Assembly: GCF_024363565.1 (NCBI RefSeq)
Contig: NZ_JAJEKE010000001.1
Coordinates: forward strand, 527,965-591,964
Source: Lutispora saccharofermentans
GTDB lineage: Bacteria; Bacillota; Clostridia; Lutisporales; Lutisporaceae
Length of the DNA stretch: 64,000 bases
Direction: 5' to 3'
Position numbers and translations under genes: made by a program. Positions 8,443 to 17,193 of the stretch are shown in pieces. The notes beneath the pieces were generated by a model that saw only the letters and a list, made by a program, of their open reading frames with translations, ran no database searches and was not told the origin of the DNA. Position 1 is the first letter of the stretch, and each line of letters begins with the position of its first letter.

Positions 8443-9372
8443 CTAAAATGCGTCGCTATGAAGCACCTTTGCCATTTCACAAATGGCATCCACTATTCTT
8501 GGCCCTGGCCTTGCTACTATATTGTCATCTGACATTATATGTATATTCCCTTTTTTTACACATTCCAGCTTCTGAAAGAAGTCATCCTTCTCAAAGTCTT
8601 CCTTTCTCATGCCCTCATCGGTTGCATGATAAGAAGCTATGAGGATATCGGGATTTTGTTTTATAAGCTCTTCCGGGCTATATTTTGACCAGCCTTGTGT
8701 CTCTTCTGCTATATTCCGGCCTCCGGCAATTTGTATTATTTCATTGATAAAAGTCCCCTGTCCTACGGTGAATATTGGATCTTTCCAAACCAGATAGAAT
8801 ACCTTGGGCCGGTCTTTACCGCCGACCTTGGACTTTATATTATCGATGCTTTTATGCATATTGTTAATTATCTCTTCTGCGTTTGCTTCTGCTCCTACCA
8901 ATTTGCCTATCATAGCTATGGAATCAAATATTGAGTCAATATCCGAAGCCTCAGTGGAGATCACAGGTATATCAAGGCCTTCAAGGGCTTCTATTATATC
9001 CTCCTGAATGTACCCTCCTGCTAAAACCACATCCGGATTGACCTTTTTTATCATTTCAATATTGGGATTTTCAAAATCTCCGATCACCTCAACGCTTTTG
9101 GCTTCCTCAGGATAGTCGCAAAAGCTTGTAACGCCTACCAACTTTTTTCCTGCACCTAAGGCAAAGACTATTTCAGTATTGGTAGGAGAAAGAGATACTA
9201 TCTTCTCAGGTTTTTTTTCTAATACAACACTCCTGCCCTTAATATCAGTTATTTCTACTTTCTTAGCCGCATCTTCTGCTCCCTTATTTGCTTCCCTTTG
9301 GCAAGATGCCAGCAAGGGCAGCAACAATAATACAAATAAAATTAAAATCATTCTCTTAAGCTTCAACTTCAT
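8443..9372 (-). CDS. BtuF/FepB-family substrate-binding lipoprotein of the ABC importer
   Basis: Captures the substrate outside the membrane for the adjoining permease and ATPase. The 309-residue product begins with a basic, strongly hydrophobic signal peptide ending in the lipobox LASC, so it is lipid-anchored. The mature part has the helical-backbone binding-protein pattern: DIKGRSVVLEKKPEKIVSL, SPTNTEIVFALGAG, NPDVVLAGG, and GRNIAEETQGW. The frame is open to 9417, but ATG 9372 gives the signal peptide directly and has GGTGGGAG upstream. No cobalamin riboswitch is visible before it, so the ligand (cobalamin, heme, siderophore) is open. Confidence 0.9.
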   Translation of the reverse strand: MKLKLKRMILILFVLLLLPLLASCQREANKGAEDAAKKVEITDIKGRSVVLEKKPEKIVSLSPTNTEIVFALGAGKKLVGVTSFCDYPEEAKSVEVIGDFENPNIEMIKKVNPDVVLAGGYIQEDIIEALEGLDIPVISTEASDIDSIFDSIAMIGKLVGAEANAEEIINNMHKSIDNIKSKVGGKDRPKVFYLVWKDPIFTVGQGTFINEIIQIAGGRNIAEETQGWSKYSPEELIKQNPDILIASYHATDEGMRKEDFEKDDFFQKLECVKKGNIHIMSDDNIVARPGPRIVDAICEMAKVLHSDAF

Positions 9373-9401
9373 AACACTCCCACCTACATATTTGCAGTAT
9401 A

Positions 9402-9430
9402 ATTCTAGCACATGCAATATGGATTTACAA
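9402..9430 (-). promoter_or_regulatory. sigma-A type promoter for the ABC importer operon
   Basis: On the minus strand: TTGTAA (9430-9425), 17-base spacer, TAGAAT (9407-9402), 30 bases before the lipoprotein start. It lies back to back with the promoter of the HD-GYP gene. Confidence 0.6.
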
Positions 9431-9461
9431 CATTTTGAGTCTATCGGGAAATATGAAACAT

Positions 9462-9490
9462 TTGTAAATATAAGTCGAATCTGTTATAAT
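9462..9490 (+). promoter_or_regulatory. sigma-A type promoter for the HD-GYP gene
   Basis: TTGTAA (9462-9467), 17-base spacer, TATAAT (9485-9490). About 60 bases of leader follow. Confidence 0.6.
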
Positions 9491-9552
9491 ATTCTTAACA
9501 TTTTTCAAATCTTAAATTAAACCACTAATAAATAATATCAAGAGGTGAGCAT

Positions 9553-10590
9553 ATGCAGTCTATAATGAACATTAACATTGAAGCATGTGTACCGGGGATG
9601 AAAGTATCTGAAGAAATATTGAACAGCTTTGGGGCTACTCTTATACAAAAAGACAGCGTACTGGATAACTACACAATAAATAAGCTGATGGAGCTGGGCA
9701 TTGAAAGTCTTAAGGTTTATGAGGGGCTTGAGCCCGAGCCCAGCAATAGTAATAAGGTAGCTGCAATCTATTCGGAAAAAGTGGATGAATTTAAGAACAT
9801 CATAAAGGACATAGGAAATGGCAAAACTTTGGATACATTAAGGGTTCAAGCGATCGTCAGAGATATTAACAACAACTTTACCTCAGTAAATGACATTGTA
9901 GCGAATCTTAACAGTATCAGATCCATTGATGAATACACATATTCCCACAGCATCAATGTGTCTCTTTTATGTTCACTAATAGGCAGCTGGCTGAACCTAA
10001 ACGAGGTCCAGAGAAAATGTCTTTCTTATTGCGGTCTGCTCCACGACATAGGCAAATCTAAAATATCTCATGAGATTTTAGAGAAGCCGGGTCCTTTATC
10101 GCCCAAGGAATTCGAGGAAATTAAAAAACATTCGATTTTAGGCTACAAAATACTTGAAGGAAATGTAGCCATAAGCAAAGACATCATGTTAAGCGTGTTA
10201 ATGCATCATGAAAGGGAAGACGGCTCCGGCTACCCATTCGGGATAAAAGGAAACCAGATCAGCCTATATGCAAAGATAACCGCCATAGCTGATGTATTTG
10301 ATGCCATGACATCAGATAAAGTCTATAAAAAGCGCCAAACTCCCTTTGATGTATTTGCCATGTTTGAAAGCGAGTATTTAACAAAATGCGACACTAATAT
10401 TTTACTTACATTCCTCAAAAGGATAGCTGACTATTATATAGGAAGCAGAGTTAGGCTTAACAATGACGAATATGGTGAGATAGTGTTCATCAATCAGAAG
10501 GCCATATCAAAACCTATAATTAGACTGGAGGACTTAAGCATAATAGATATGAGCAAAGAAAAAGGTTTGTTTATTGCAGAAATATTTTAG
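9553..10590 (+). CDS. HD-GYP domain protein, probable cyclic-dinucleotide phosphodiesterase
   Basis: HD-GYP enzymes hydrolyse cyclic di-GMP or related dinucleotides. The 345-residue product has an N-terminal segment of about 110 residues with no clear sensor motif, then an HD-GYP domain with all expected metal and signature residues: His132, the His164-Asp165 pair in LLHDIGK, Lys168, His193, and HHEREDGSGYP at 218-228 carrying the GYP triad. A C-terminal tail of about 60 residues follows. Ribosome binding site AGAGGTGAG. A single gene, cytosolic (no membrane segment). Confidence 0.9.
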   Translation: MQSIMNINIEACVPGMKVSEEILNSFGATLIQKDSVLDNYTINKLMELGIESLKVYEGLEPEPSNSNKVAAIYSEKVDEFKNIIKDIGNGKTLDTLRVQAIVRDINNNFTSVNDIVANLNSIRSIDEYTYSHSINVSLLCSLIGSWLNLNEVQRKCLSYCGLLHDIGKSKISHEILEKPGPLSPKEFEEIKKHSILGYKILEGNVAISKDIMLSVLMHHEREDGSGYPFGIKGNQISLYAKITAIADVFDAMTSDKVYKKRQTPFDVFAMFESEYLTKCDTNILLTFLKRIADYYIGSRVRLNNDEYGEIVFINQKAISKPIIRLEDLSIIDMSKEKGLFIAEIF

Positions 10591-10671
10591 CATATTGCGT
10601 AAGCTGCGCCGCTAAAAAGTGGAATATCTGATATAATAGAATTGATAAAGTTTTTATAGGAGGTAAGATAA

Positions 10672-11601
10672 ATGCCTTTAGTAACATCAAAGGAAATGTT
10701 CAAAAAAGCATATGATGGACTATATGCTGTTGGAGCATTTAATGTAAATAACATGGAGATTATCCAGGGAATAGTGGATGCAGCAAAGGATGAGCAGGCT
10801 CCTTTAATTCTTCAGGTATCTGCCGGAGCCAGAAAATACGCAAAGCACGTCTATCTTATGAAGTTGGTGGAGGCTGCAGTGGAAGACAGCGGTCTTTCTA
10901 TCTGTCTTCATCTTGACCATGGCGAGGATTTCGAGATATGCAAATCCTGTATCGACGGGGGCTTTACATCTGTTATGATAGATGGTTCAAAACATCCCTT
11001 CGAGGAAAATATCGCCATTACAAGAAAGGTTGTAGAGTATGCCCATGATAGGGGTGTTGTGGTGGAAGCAGAGCTGGGAAGGCTTGCAGGCATTGAAGAT
11101 GCTGTAAGTGTGAGCAGCAGGGATGCAACCTTTACCGATCCGGATCAGGCAGTAGAATTTGTCCAGAGAACAGGCGTAGATTCGCTGGCAATAGCCATAG
11201 GAACAAGCCATGGCGCTTACAAATTCAAAGGGGAGCCTATGTTGGATTTTGAAAGATTGGAGAAAATAAGCAAGCTTCTTCCTGATTTTCCTCTTGTCCT
11301 CCATGGCGCATCCACAGTGCTGCCTGAGTTCGTAGATCTATGCAATACATATGGAGGCCATGTTCCCGGAGCAAAAGGAGTGCCTGAGGACATGCTGCTG
11401 AAAGCAGGCAAAATGGGAGTGTGCAAGATCAATATCGACACAGATTTAAGGCTTGCAATGACAGCTTCTATCAGAAAGCATCTGGCTGAGAACCCGGGTG
11501 ATTTTGATCCGAGGCAGTATCTGAAACCTGCCAGAGAAGCTATCAAGAATATGGTTAAGCATAAAATGAAGAATGTATTGAATTGCAGCGGAAAAGCATG
11601 A
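10672..11601 (+). CDS. fba: class II fructose-1,6-bisphosphate aldolase
   Basis: Zinc-dependent glycolytic and gluconeogenic enzyme that interconverts fructose-1,6-bisphosphate with dihydroxyacetone phosphate and glyceraldehyde-3-phosphate. The 309-residue product has the family motifs GAFNVNN, LHLDHGED (zinc histidine), VVEAELGRLAG, AIGTSHGAY and LHGAS (the other two zinc histidines), and KINIDTD for phosphate binding. AGGAGG precedes the ATG and an extended -10 (TGATATAAT, 10629-10637) lies about 35 bases further up. Stands alone; the palindromic element follows. Confidence 0.95.
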   Translation: MPLVTSKEMFKKAYDGLYAVGAFNVNNMEIIQGIVDAAKDEQAPLILQVSAGARKYAKHVYLMKLVEAAVEDSGLSICLHLDHGEDFEICKSCIDGGFTSVMIDGSKHPFEENIAITRKVVEYAHDRGVVVEAELGRLAGIEDAVSVSSRDATFTDPDQAVEFVQRTGVDSLAIAIGTSHGAYKFKGEPMLDFERLEKISKLLPDFPLVLHGASTVLPEFVDLCNTYGGHVPGAKGVPEDMLLKAGKMGVCKINIDTDLRLAMTASIRKHLAENPGDFDPRQYLKPAREAIKNMVKHKMKNVLNCSGKA

Positions 11602-12025
11602 TTAAGGGTTCAGGATTCAGAGCTCAGAACTCAGGAATACTAGGGTATTCCTTTGAGGTCAGCTACTAGCCTCTAGCTACTAGCCTCTGGCTTTGGGTAT
11701 TCCTTACGAGTCATGGGGACGGGGAACGGAAACCACTGAAGGACACTGAATTTTTCACGAAAAAACACGGCAGAGCCCAAAGAATAAGCATATGTGTTTA
11801 CCTGCACATATGCTTATTCTTTAGTTACTGTAGCTTTCTCCTATAAAGTAGAACTTAAGATATAAATAAGATAGCGTAAATAATAGCGCTGCAGTATGTA
11901 CATATCATATATGCACGCTACAGTGTCTATAAAACTAATATTCCTCCGTGAAAATCCGTGAGGCGTCCATGCCTTTCCGTGTTCTCCGTTCCCTGCGGCT
12001 CCAGAGGCATGCTCAAAGCCAGAAG
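11602..12025. other. 424-base intergenic region built of nested palindromes, no gene
   Basis: Between fba and the HAD gene. No credible coding sequence on either strand. From outside in: AGGAATAC/GTATTCCT hairpin at 11633-11651; a 14-base tandem duplication (11663-11676, 11677-11690, CTACTAGCCTCTAG and CTACTAGCCTCTGG); outer inverted arms described separately; GGGAACGGA (11722-11730) pairing with 11985-11993; TTTTCACG (11752-11759) pairing with 11947-11954; a perfect 18-base-pair hairpin at 11779-11822; and ACTGTAGC (11827-11834) pairing with 11917-11924. Confidence 0.8.
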
Positions 12026-12048
12026 CTAGCGGCTAGAGGCTAGAGGCA
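11661..12048. repeat. compound palindromic element with about 34-base inverted ends
   Basis: The left arm 11661-11694 and right arm 12015-12048 match as inverted repeats at about 28 of 34 positions (core AAAGCCAGA and GGCTAGAGGCTAG). Further paired arms lie inside. The right arm overlaps the last codons of the HAD gene and contains its stop codon. The form fits a miniature inverted-repeat element, but no target-site duplication could be confirmed by eye. Confidence 0.6.
11779..11822. terminator. perfect 18-base-pair hairpin, possible bidirectional terminator
   Basis: AAAGAATAAGCATATGTG (11779-11796) pairs perfectly with 11805-11822; the loop is TTTACCTG. It is AT-rich and ends TTCTTTAG, so it may end transcription from fba, or from the HAD operon on the other strand. 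It could equally be the core of the mobile-like element. Confidence 0.5.
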
Positions 12049-12748
12049 AAGTATTAACATATTTTAAAAATTCTGAGCTGTCCGAGCTATAATCGGGAGC
12101 ATAAGGGCTGTCTCTTTTGATCACACAGTCGGTGACTAAATAAGTGCTTATGCCTGCTTTTTTCGCCACCATGTCCTCCAGCATATCATTCCCAACCATC
12201 AAGCATTCTTCCGGCTTTTTGCCTTTTATTTTTAAAATATCTTCGTAGAATTTAGGATTAGGCTTGCAGAAGCGGCATATTTCGAAATTGGTCACATAGC
12301 TGAAATCATCCAGAAGAAAGCCGGCCCATTGTATCCTCTTATCTATGGCTACTTTGGGAAAAAGAGGATTGGTAGCAACGATCACATCGTAGCCTTTGCT
12401 CTTCAACCGGTTGACCGCATTTATCATATTATCTATTCTGTAGGTAACATCTTTGACAAGATCAAATTCACTATCATAAAAGCTATCAAAGCCGTTTAGA
12501 AAGAAATCCCTATGCTCCTCCTCTATAAGCGCATTAAACCTTTCAAAAAAAATTTCCTGATTAAATCTGACGCCGTCAGAATTTTTTACCATGTGGATTA
12601 TCGATTCCCATATATTTTTATACAGCTCCTTAGGGCTGCAGAATTCTCCAAACTTAACCCCAAGCAATGAAAAATACTTATTTTCAAACTCATTATTATC
12701 CATTCCCAATAAAGTACCGTCTAAATCAAACAAAACAGTGTTTATCAT
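12026..12748 (-). CDS. HAD-family hydrolase (phosphatase-like)
   Basis: A 240-residue HAD-superfamily enzyme. Motif I is FDLDGTL with nucleophile Asp8 and Asp10; motif II is the IVATNP serine/threonine-type strand; motif III lysine lies in RFCKPNPKF; motif IV is LMVGNDMLEDM. The large helical cap between motif I and II suits a small phosphorylated metabolite, which I cannot name. It overlaps the upstream membrane protein gene by four bases. The last few residues (LPLASSR) are encoded inside the inverted repeat of the neighbouring palindromic element, so the natural C-terminus may have been altered. Confidence 0.87.
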   Translation of the reverse strand: MINTVLFDLDGTLLGMDNNEFENKYFSLLGVKFGEFCSPKELYKNIWESIIHMVKNSDGVRFNQEIFFERFNALIEEEHRDFFLNGFDSFYDSEFDLVKDVTYRIDNMINAVNRLKSKGYDVIVATNPLFPKVAIDKRIQWAGFLLDDFSYVTNFEICRFCKPNPKFYEDILKIKGKKPEECLMVGNDMLEDMVAKKAGISTYLVTDCVIKRDSPYAPDYSSDSSEFLKYVNTLPLASSR

Positions 12749-13257
12749 CTCACATCTTTCCTCCAGTAAACTCTAATTTTATCCCAATAGTAAAAAATCA
12801 CCCGGGTAAAAACATAATCATAGACCAGGAACGCAAATTGCAGGCCAAGCACCAGCCAGACGATCGGGAAAGCTATGGTTATATTTATCAAAAATACTCT
12901 GGTCCATATAAAATAAACCGCTAAAGACGCTATATTGAAGAATAACAGCTTCAATGTCAATTCGATTAATATATTCCTTGTCTTTTCTATATAGTATTTT
13001 ATTAAAGGATATATACCAAAAATAAAGATGTAAGGCACTGCATTTACCAGATTTCCTAAGACCAGAAAAGACAACATTGACGTAGCAAAGTACAAAAGCC
13101 AAGCCTGCCGGGCCCCCATTTCAACCAATATAAATCCGGGTATTATGCCGGTCAAAAAATACATTGTAAGCTTTGCGGAAGGCAAATAAACAGCTAAATA
13201 TAAAAATATTATGCTTATAGCGGTTAAAATACCTCCAAGGGCAACCTTTCTTCCCAA
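12745..13257 (-). CDS. integral membrane protein of unknown function
   Basis: A 170-residue protein of about five or six hydrophobic helices, beginning GRKVALGGILTAISIIFLY and ending with a basic tail (YYWDKIRVYWRKDVR) on the cytoplasmic side. The glycine-rich first helix is like that of small substrate-binding (S) subunits of ECF transporters and of DUF2232-like proteins, but no decisive motif is visible. It is coupled to the HAD gene by a four-base overlap and follows the DnaJ gene by 15 bases, so it belongs to the 14776-12026 operon. Confidence 0.75.
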   Translation of the reverse strand: MGRKVALGGILTAISIIFLYLAVYLPSAKLTMYFLTGIIPGFILVEMGARQAWLLYFATSMLSFLVLGNLVNAVPYIFIFGIYPLIKYYIEKTRNILIELTLKLLFFNIASLAVYFIWTRVFLINITIAFPIVWLVLGLQFAFLVYDYVFTRVIFYYWDKIRVYWRKDVR

Positions 13258-13272
13258 TTTAACACCGCCTCA

Positions 13273-13908
13273 TTATATGCAGTTTATCAGATCTCCACCC
13301 ATGCATTCACAACAACAATCGGAGCATATAAGGCATTGGCACATGCTGCACAGATCCGGCCCGGCGGAGCTATAACGCCGGTTGTATCCATAGCTTTGAT
13401 ACTGATTATTGGCATATGCTATTCTGTTTAAAGCGTCTCTGTACTCCATATTTGAAGGGTCCATGTTCACTGCTGTATTTATACTGTTCACGGCTTCATT
13501 ATACCAGCCTTTTCTCATAAAGATGAGTCCTCTTAAATAATGCCATTGAGCATCCCTCATGCTTATTCTATTGAGCAGATTTTCAGCTGCCTGGATATTC
13601 CCGTTCATTATATTCATTCTTACCTGCGAATATAAGTTGGTATCGCTGCCATATCCGGAGCTATTGCTTTCCCTGTAGCCGTAAGCATTGCCTTGAGACC
13701 TGTTATTTGACCCGCTTCTTTCATGTTCTTTGAGCAGGCTATCATAGGCCTGATTTATTTCTTTTAGTTTTTCTTCTGCCAATTCGGAAAGAGGATTATT
13801 TCTGTATTGGTCCGGGTGATATTTCTTCACCAGCTCCTTATATGCCTTTTTTATTTCATCTATTGAAGCGCCTTCCCTTACATTAAGTACCTCATAGGGG
13901 TTTCTCAT
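13273..13908 (-). CDS. J-domain (DnaJ-like) protein with TPR-like repeats and a Cys-rich tail
   Basis: A 211-residue Hsp70 co-chaperone type protein. Residues 1-65 are a J domain with the diagnostic HPD tripeptide in KKYHPDQY. A low-complexity Ser/Gly/Tyr/Asn linker follows, then tetratricopeptide-like helices ([31 protein letters not shown]). The C-terminus is unusual: about eight cysteines in the last 27 residues, arranged as CxxCxC, CxxC, CCxC. This may bind metal or a partner. The start overlaps the DUF5685 gene by 17 bases, which points to a shared function. Confidence 0.87.
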   Translation of the reverse strand: MRNPYEVLNVREGASIDEIKKAYKELVKKYHPDQYRNNPLSELAEEKLKEINQAYDSLLKEHERSGSNNRSQGNAYGYRESNSSGYGSDTNLYSQVRMNIMNGNIQAAENLLNRISMRDAQWHYLRGLIFMRKGWYNEAVNSINTAVNMDPSNMEYRDALNRIAYANNQYQSYGYNRRYSSAGPDLCSMCQCLICSDCCCECMGGDLINCI

Positions 13909-14776
13909 CCTTCTTGCAGCTCCTTCCTTCCAATATGCTTTTTGTTTTTTTATCCATGCCTAAATATATTACGTTTTCAATTATGCTCCTATTGTTCATA
14001 TCAAGCAGCTCAAAAGCAGAGGCTGCTTGTGTCAAAGTATGGATGAGGTTGAACTTGATATCTTCCTTTATTTTATCCTTGAATGCTCCAATATCACCGT
14101 TTTTGTATTCATACTGAAGCAAGAGGGGATTATAATTATTTTTTTTAACATCCTTTTCAATATCATCATAGGCATCAATTATATATATCCATCTGCCCAG
14201 ATTATAGCCCAGCCACTCAACAGCTTTCTTGTCTTTTTCATTATCTCCCTTATACCCTATGCCTACAATACCCTTGATCAATTCCCCAAAGGGGTCTGCT
14301 GCCCTATCCATTGAGCTGCAGTTTTGTTTTTCCAGAGCATACAGCTTTTCCAGGGATTGCTTTATATGTGCTTCTGCTTCCTTATTGCTGCTTGAAGCCG
14401 CTCTATAGCCGGAGCCGATCAGCAGCTGCGCTGCTTTAGCGAGGATGTTCTTCTCATCCTCCCAATCATCCTGAAGCTTATAATAAGTGAGGATTATATT
14501 GATATCACTTGAGAAATCTACACTGGGGCTTTTCTTAACAATCCACTTTTTCTTCAGCGGATTTGCTGCGCAAGCTTCATACGCCAACCCAACATTCTCT
14601 TTATTTATAGAAGATAGAAATAAGCCTAAAAATACGGAATCATAATTCAGCCCAAGCCGGCATAGAGGTCCGAAGCTTTTTCCCATGGACTTGCATACCC
14701 CGCAATAATAAGCCCTGAATAATTCGTATTCTTTTATTTTCATCTCACCCTTGTCGGGCGTTACATATCCAAACAT
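13892..14776 (-). CDS. DUF5685 family protein
   Basis: A 294-residue protein with no known function. It opens with the family's MFGYV start and a conserved [14 protein letters not shown] block near residue 28, and is mostly helical. [10 protein letters not shown] segment near residue 202 recalls the aspartate-rich helices of isoprenoid synthases, but that is only a resemblance. First gene of a four-gene operon; its end overlaps the DnaJ-like gene by 17 bases. Linkage of DUF5685 to a J-domain protein is a recurring pattern in Clostridia as I remember it, hinting at a chaperone-assisted role. Confidence 0.75.
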   Translation of the reverse strand: MFGYVTPDKGEMKIKEYELFRAYYCGVCKSMGKSFGPLCRLGLNYDSVFLGLFLSSINKENVGLAYEACAANPLKKKWIVKKSPSVDFSSDINIILTYYKLQDDWEDEKNILAKAAQLLIGSGYRAASSSNKEAEAHIKQSLEKLYALEKQNCSSMDRAADPFGELIKGIVGIGYKGDNEKDKKAVEWLGYNLGRWIYIIDAYDDIEKDVKKNNYNPLLLQYEYKNGDIGAFKDKIKEDIKFNLIHTLTQAASAFELLDMNNRSIIENVIYLGMDKKTKSILEGRSCKKDEKPL

Positions 14777-14836
14777 AATATCTCCTGATTTTGACTGCTT
14801 TTTTCATTATATCACAGCTTAGCGCAATTTTCAGCT

Positions 14837-14892
14837 AAAAAAAACAACACAGGCCAATGACTGTGCTTCTTGCAGCACAGCCTCCAGCCTGT
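14837..14892 (-). terminator. rho-independent terminator of the P-loop gene
   Basis: Stem pairs ACAGGC (14849-14854) with GCCTGT (14887-14892) and, inside, CTGTGC with GCACAG. On the minus strand it runs out into GTTGTTTTTTTT. Confidence 0.6.
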
Positions 14893-14928
14893 TTTTTTCA
14901 AAATAATCTCAAATCTTGTCTGATCTTC

Positions 14929-15336
14929 CTAAATGTAAGCTTTTAAAAACTCTGGCACATTGTCTGGATTCCTGCTCAAGCTCACAACAAAATTTACTTC
15001 ATATTCCTTGTTAAGCCTTTCCATGTTATCAATAAAACCCTTTAAGCATGATTCTTCTGAATTGGAAATAACCTTGAGCCCATCTATAAAAATATGCTCA
15101 ATATCAAAGTTTTGGGAGATAACTCCGCACAAAAAACCATAAAAAGTCTTCAAATTATCAATCTGAAAATCCCCAGCATTGATGAATCGAAGACTTCTAT
15201 CCAAATCGTACATATGATTATTGTCTCTGTCGATGTACACAACATGACCTTTAGAAGCTTTTGATGCTTCATTTGCCATGCCAATCATCACCTTAGTCTT
15301 TCCGGTGCCCTTTTCACCTACAATAAACTTAACCAT
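14929..15336 (-). CDS. small P-loop NTPase of unknown function
   Basis: A 135-residue protein with a clear Walker A at the N-terminus, FIVGEKGTGKTK (residues 4-15), and a probable Walker B strand, IEHIFIDGL, near residue 87. No helicase, kinase or ABC signatures follow, and the protein is too short for a full AAA+ module. It begins just after a GGGGGTAATT ribosome binding site and has its own terminator, so it is a single-gene unit. A role in moving or loading a partner is possible but not shown. Confidence 0.72.
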   Translation of the reverse strand: MVKFIVGEKGTGKTKVMIGMANEASKASKGHVVYIDRDNNHMYDLDRSLRFINAGDFQIDNLKTFYGFLCGVISQNFDIEHIFIDGLKVISNSEESCLKGFIDNMERLNKEYEVNFVVSLSRNPDNVPEFLKAYI

Positions 15337-15560
15337 TTTAATTACCCCCTAACATTATTTTTTTTAGAGATTAATTAGAGAATACTATATTCGGAAGATT
15401 ATTTCAATTGTTTATTTCGATAAAAGCTAAATATTTGTAAATATCATGCTCATTTACTTATTTATAATGCAAGTCTTAGTGTGTCGGACATCGCTTACCA
15501 GCATGCCGTAGTGAATTTTATTGATTCCAAGATTGCCCAATTTTCAGACAAATATAACTA

Positions 15561-15589
15561 TTTACATTATTCTCAATATTTGAGATAAT
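15561..15589 (+). promoter_or_regulatory. nhaC promoter with a palindrome between -35 and -10
   Basis: TTTACA (15561-15566), 17-base spacer, GATAAT (15584-15589). Within the spacer lies the perfect palindrome TCTCAATATTTGAGA (15571-15585). An operator in this position would block RNA polymerase. The regulator is unknown. Confidence 0.55.
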
Positions 15590-15623
15590 AAACACATAAT
15601 ATACTTAGAAAGGAGTAATGATA

Positions 15624-17063
15624 ATGTCCAGCAAAGCAAGACAGAAAAAAGAAGCCACTGTGCTTGAAGCCTTAGTTCCCGTGGTCTTGACAGTTGGTAT
15701 CCTAATGTATACTATACTGGTTCTAGGGGGAGACGTGCACATTCCTTTAGTCTTGGGTTCAATCATAACCGCTTTGATAGCAGTTTACAGATTGGGCTTC
15801 ACTTGGGGGGAAATCGAAGAAGGTTTTATCGCTACAATAAGTGGTACAATGCAAGCTATAATAATTCTCGCAATTATAGGTATGATCATAGGCACATGGA
15901 TTCTTGGAGGTGTAGTGCCCACACTAATTTTCTATGGACTAAAGGTATTATCCCCTGCATTTTTTCTTATAGCTTCCATGATATTATGCAGCATAGTATC
16001 CCTAGCAACGGGTAGTTCATGGACCACAGCCGGAACAGTTGGTATTGCCCTTATGGGCGTTGCAGTAGGTCTCGGAGTTCCAGGCCCCATGGCAGCAGGT
16101 GCTATTATTTCCGGAGCGTATTTCGGTGATAAATTATCACCCCTTTCCGATACCACAAACCTTGCACCAGCTATGGCTGGCTCAAACCTCTTTGACCATA
16201 TTAAACACATGTTTTTTACTACTGGAACAAGCTATGTCATAGCTCTAATAGCCTTTGGGATAATGGGTGCCCAATTTGCCGGCAAAGAACTTGATACAGC
16301 AGCAATCAATGAACTCATAAGCACTATGAGTGCAAACTTCACAATCAGTCCTATACTTCTATTAGTGCCAATAATAGTTATAACTTTGGTTGCCATGAAA
16401 ACCCCCGCTATACCAGGGCTTATGATAGGTACCATCCTCGGCGGTGCTGCCGCTATGATATTCCAAGGCGCCAGCTTAGGTGCAGTATTGGATGCAATGC
16501 AAAACGGAGTAGTATCCGAAACGGGAAATGCACTGCTGGATGAGCTACTCACTAGCGGCGGTTTACAAAGCATGATGAAGACAATTTCTCTTATCATGTG
16601 TGCATTGACTTTCGGCGGAATGCTAGAAAAGTCAGGAATGCTGGAAACATTAGCAAAGAAGATACTCGGATTTGCAAAAAGCACAGGCTCCCTTGTTACT
16701 GTTACAATACTCTCCTGTATATTTGTAAATGCTTTAGCCGGAGACCAGTATCTGGCAATAGTTCTTCCCGGTAAAATGTACAGGGATGAATTCCATAAGA
16801 GAGGCTTGGCTCCAAGAAACCTTTCCAGATGTCTTGAAGACGCCGGTACAATGACATCATCATTGATTCCATGGAATACCTGCGGTGCTGCTATGTCAGG
16901 CTATCTTGGCATTCCTACAGTTGATTATGTTCCATATGCTGTGCTTAACCTTGTAAGTCCAATAGTATCAATTGTATTCGGTTATGCCGGCATCACAATG
17001 ATGAAGCTTGAGGACGATCCGTCAGCACCGGAATATAAGGGTAAAGCAACAGTAAGTGCATAA
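15624..17063 (+). CDS. nhaC: NhaC-family Na+/H+ antiporter
   Basis: A 479-residue antiporter of about twelve membrane helices that exchanges sodium (or a small organic ion) for protons. Recognisable NhaC features are the SSWTTAGTVG and GAYFGDKLSPLSDTTNLAP segments in the middle, the latter being the family hallmark, and the DQYLAIVLPGKMY and SLIPWNTCGAAM segments near the C-terminus. I start it at ATG 15624 because AAAGGAG (15609-15615) is eight bases away, whereas ATG 15618 would be almost touching it. In an organism with a sodium- or proton-pumping Rnf complex it may help set the cytoplasmic ion balance. Confidence 0.92.
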   Translation: MSSKARQKKEATVLEALVPVVLTVGILMYTILVLGGDVHIPLVLGSIITALIAVYRLGFTWGEIEEGFIATISGTMQAIIILAIIGMIIGTWILGGVVPTLIFYGLKVLSPAFFLIASMILCSIVSLATGSSWTTAGTVGIALMGVAVGLGVPGPMAAGAIISGAYFGDKLSPLSDTTNLAPAMAGSNLFDHIKHMFFTTGTSYVIALIAFGIMGAQFAGKELDTAAINELISTMSANFTISPILLLVPIIVITLVAMKTPAIPGLMIGTILGGAAAMIFQGASLGAVLDAMQNGVVSETGNALLDELLTSGGLQSMMKTISLIMCALTFGGMLEKSGMLETLAKKILGFAKSTGSLVTVTILSCIFVNALAGDQYLAIVLPGKMYRDEFHKRGLAPRNLSRCLEDAGTMTSSLIPWNTCGAAMSGYLGIPTVDYVPYAVLNLVSPIVSIVFGYAGITMMKLEDDPSAPEYKGKATVSA

Positions 17064-17080
17064 ATAGAAATATAGATAAA

Positions 17081-17117
17081 AATAATCCCGTTGTTTATTT
17101 CAACGGGATTATTTTTA
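17081..17117 (+). terminator. rho-independent terminator of nhaC
   Basis: Perfect 13-base-pair stem (17081-17093, AATAATCCCGTTG, with 17101-17113), loop TTTATTT, followed by a short T run. Confidence 0.9.
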
Positions 17118-17193
17118 ACTGCGGTACCGAAAACTGGTGATTTTAGAAAACTTATATAAGGATATTTAATGTTACCCTGCAGATACTATTTTT

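Noticed and set aside
8430..9460. Cobalamin riboswitch before the BtuF-like lipoprotein
   Set aside because: The leader before 9372 is short and lacks the B12 box and the usual long paired structure, so no riboswitch is reported and the substrate is left open.
11602..12025. Insertion sequence or transposase remnant
   Set aside because: No transposase-like frame on either strand; the region consists only of short palindromes and repeats.
15429..15588. Open frame upstream of nhaC with protein-like composition near its end (SDIAYQHAVVNFIDSKIAQF)
   Set aside because: No start codon with a ribosome binding site, no recognised family, and the end overlaps the nhaC promoter. Possibly a decayed gene tail, but chance is as likely.
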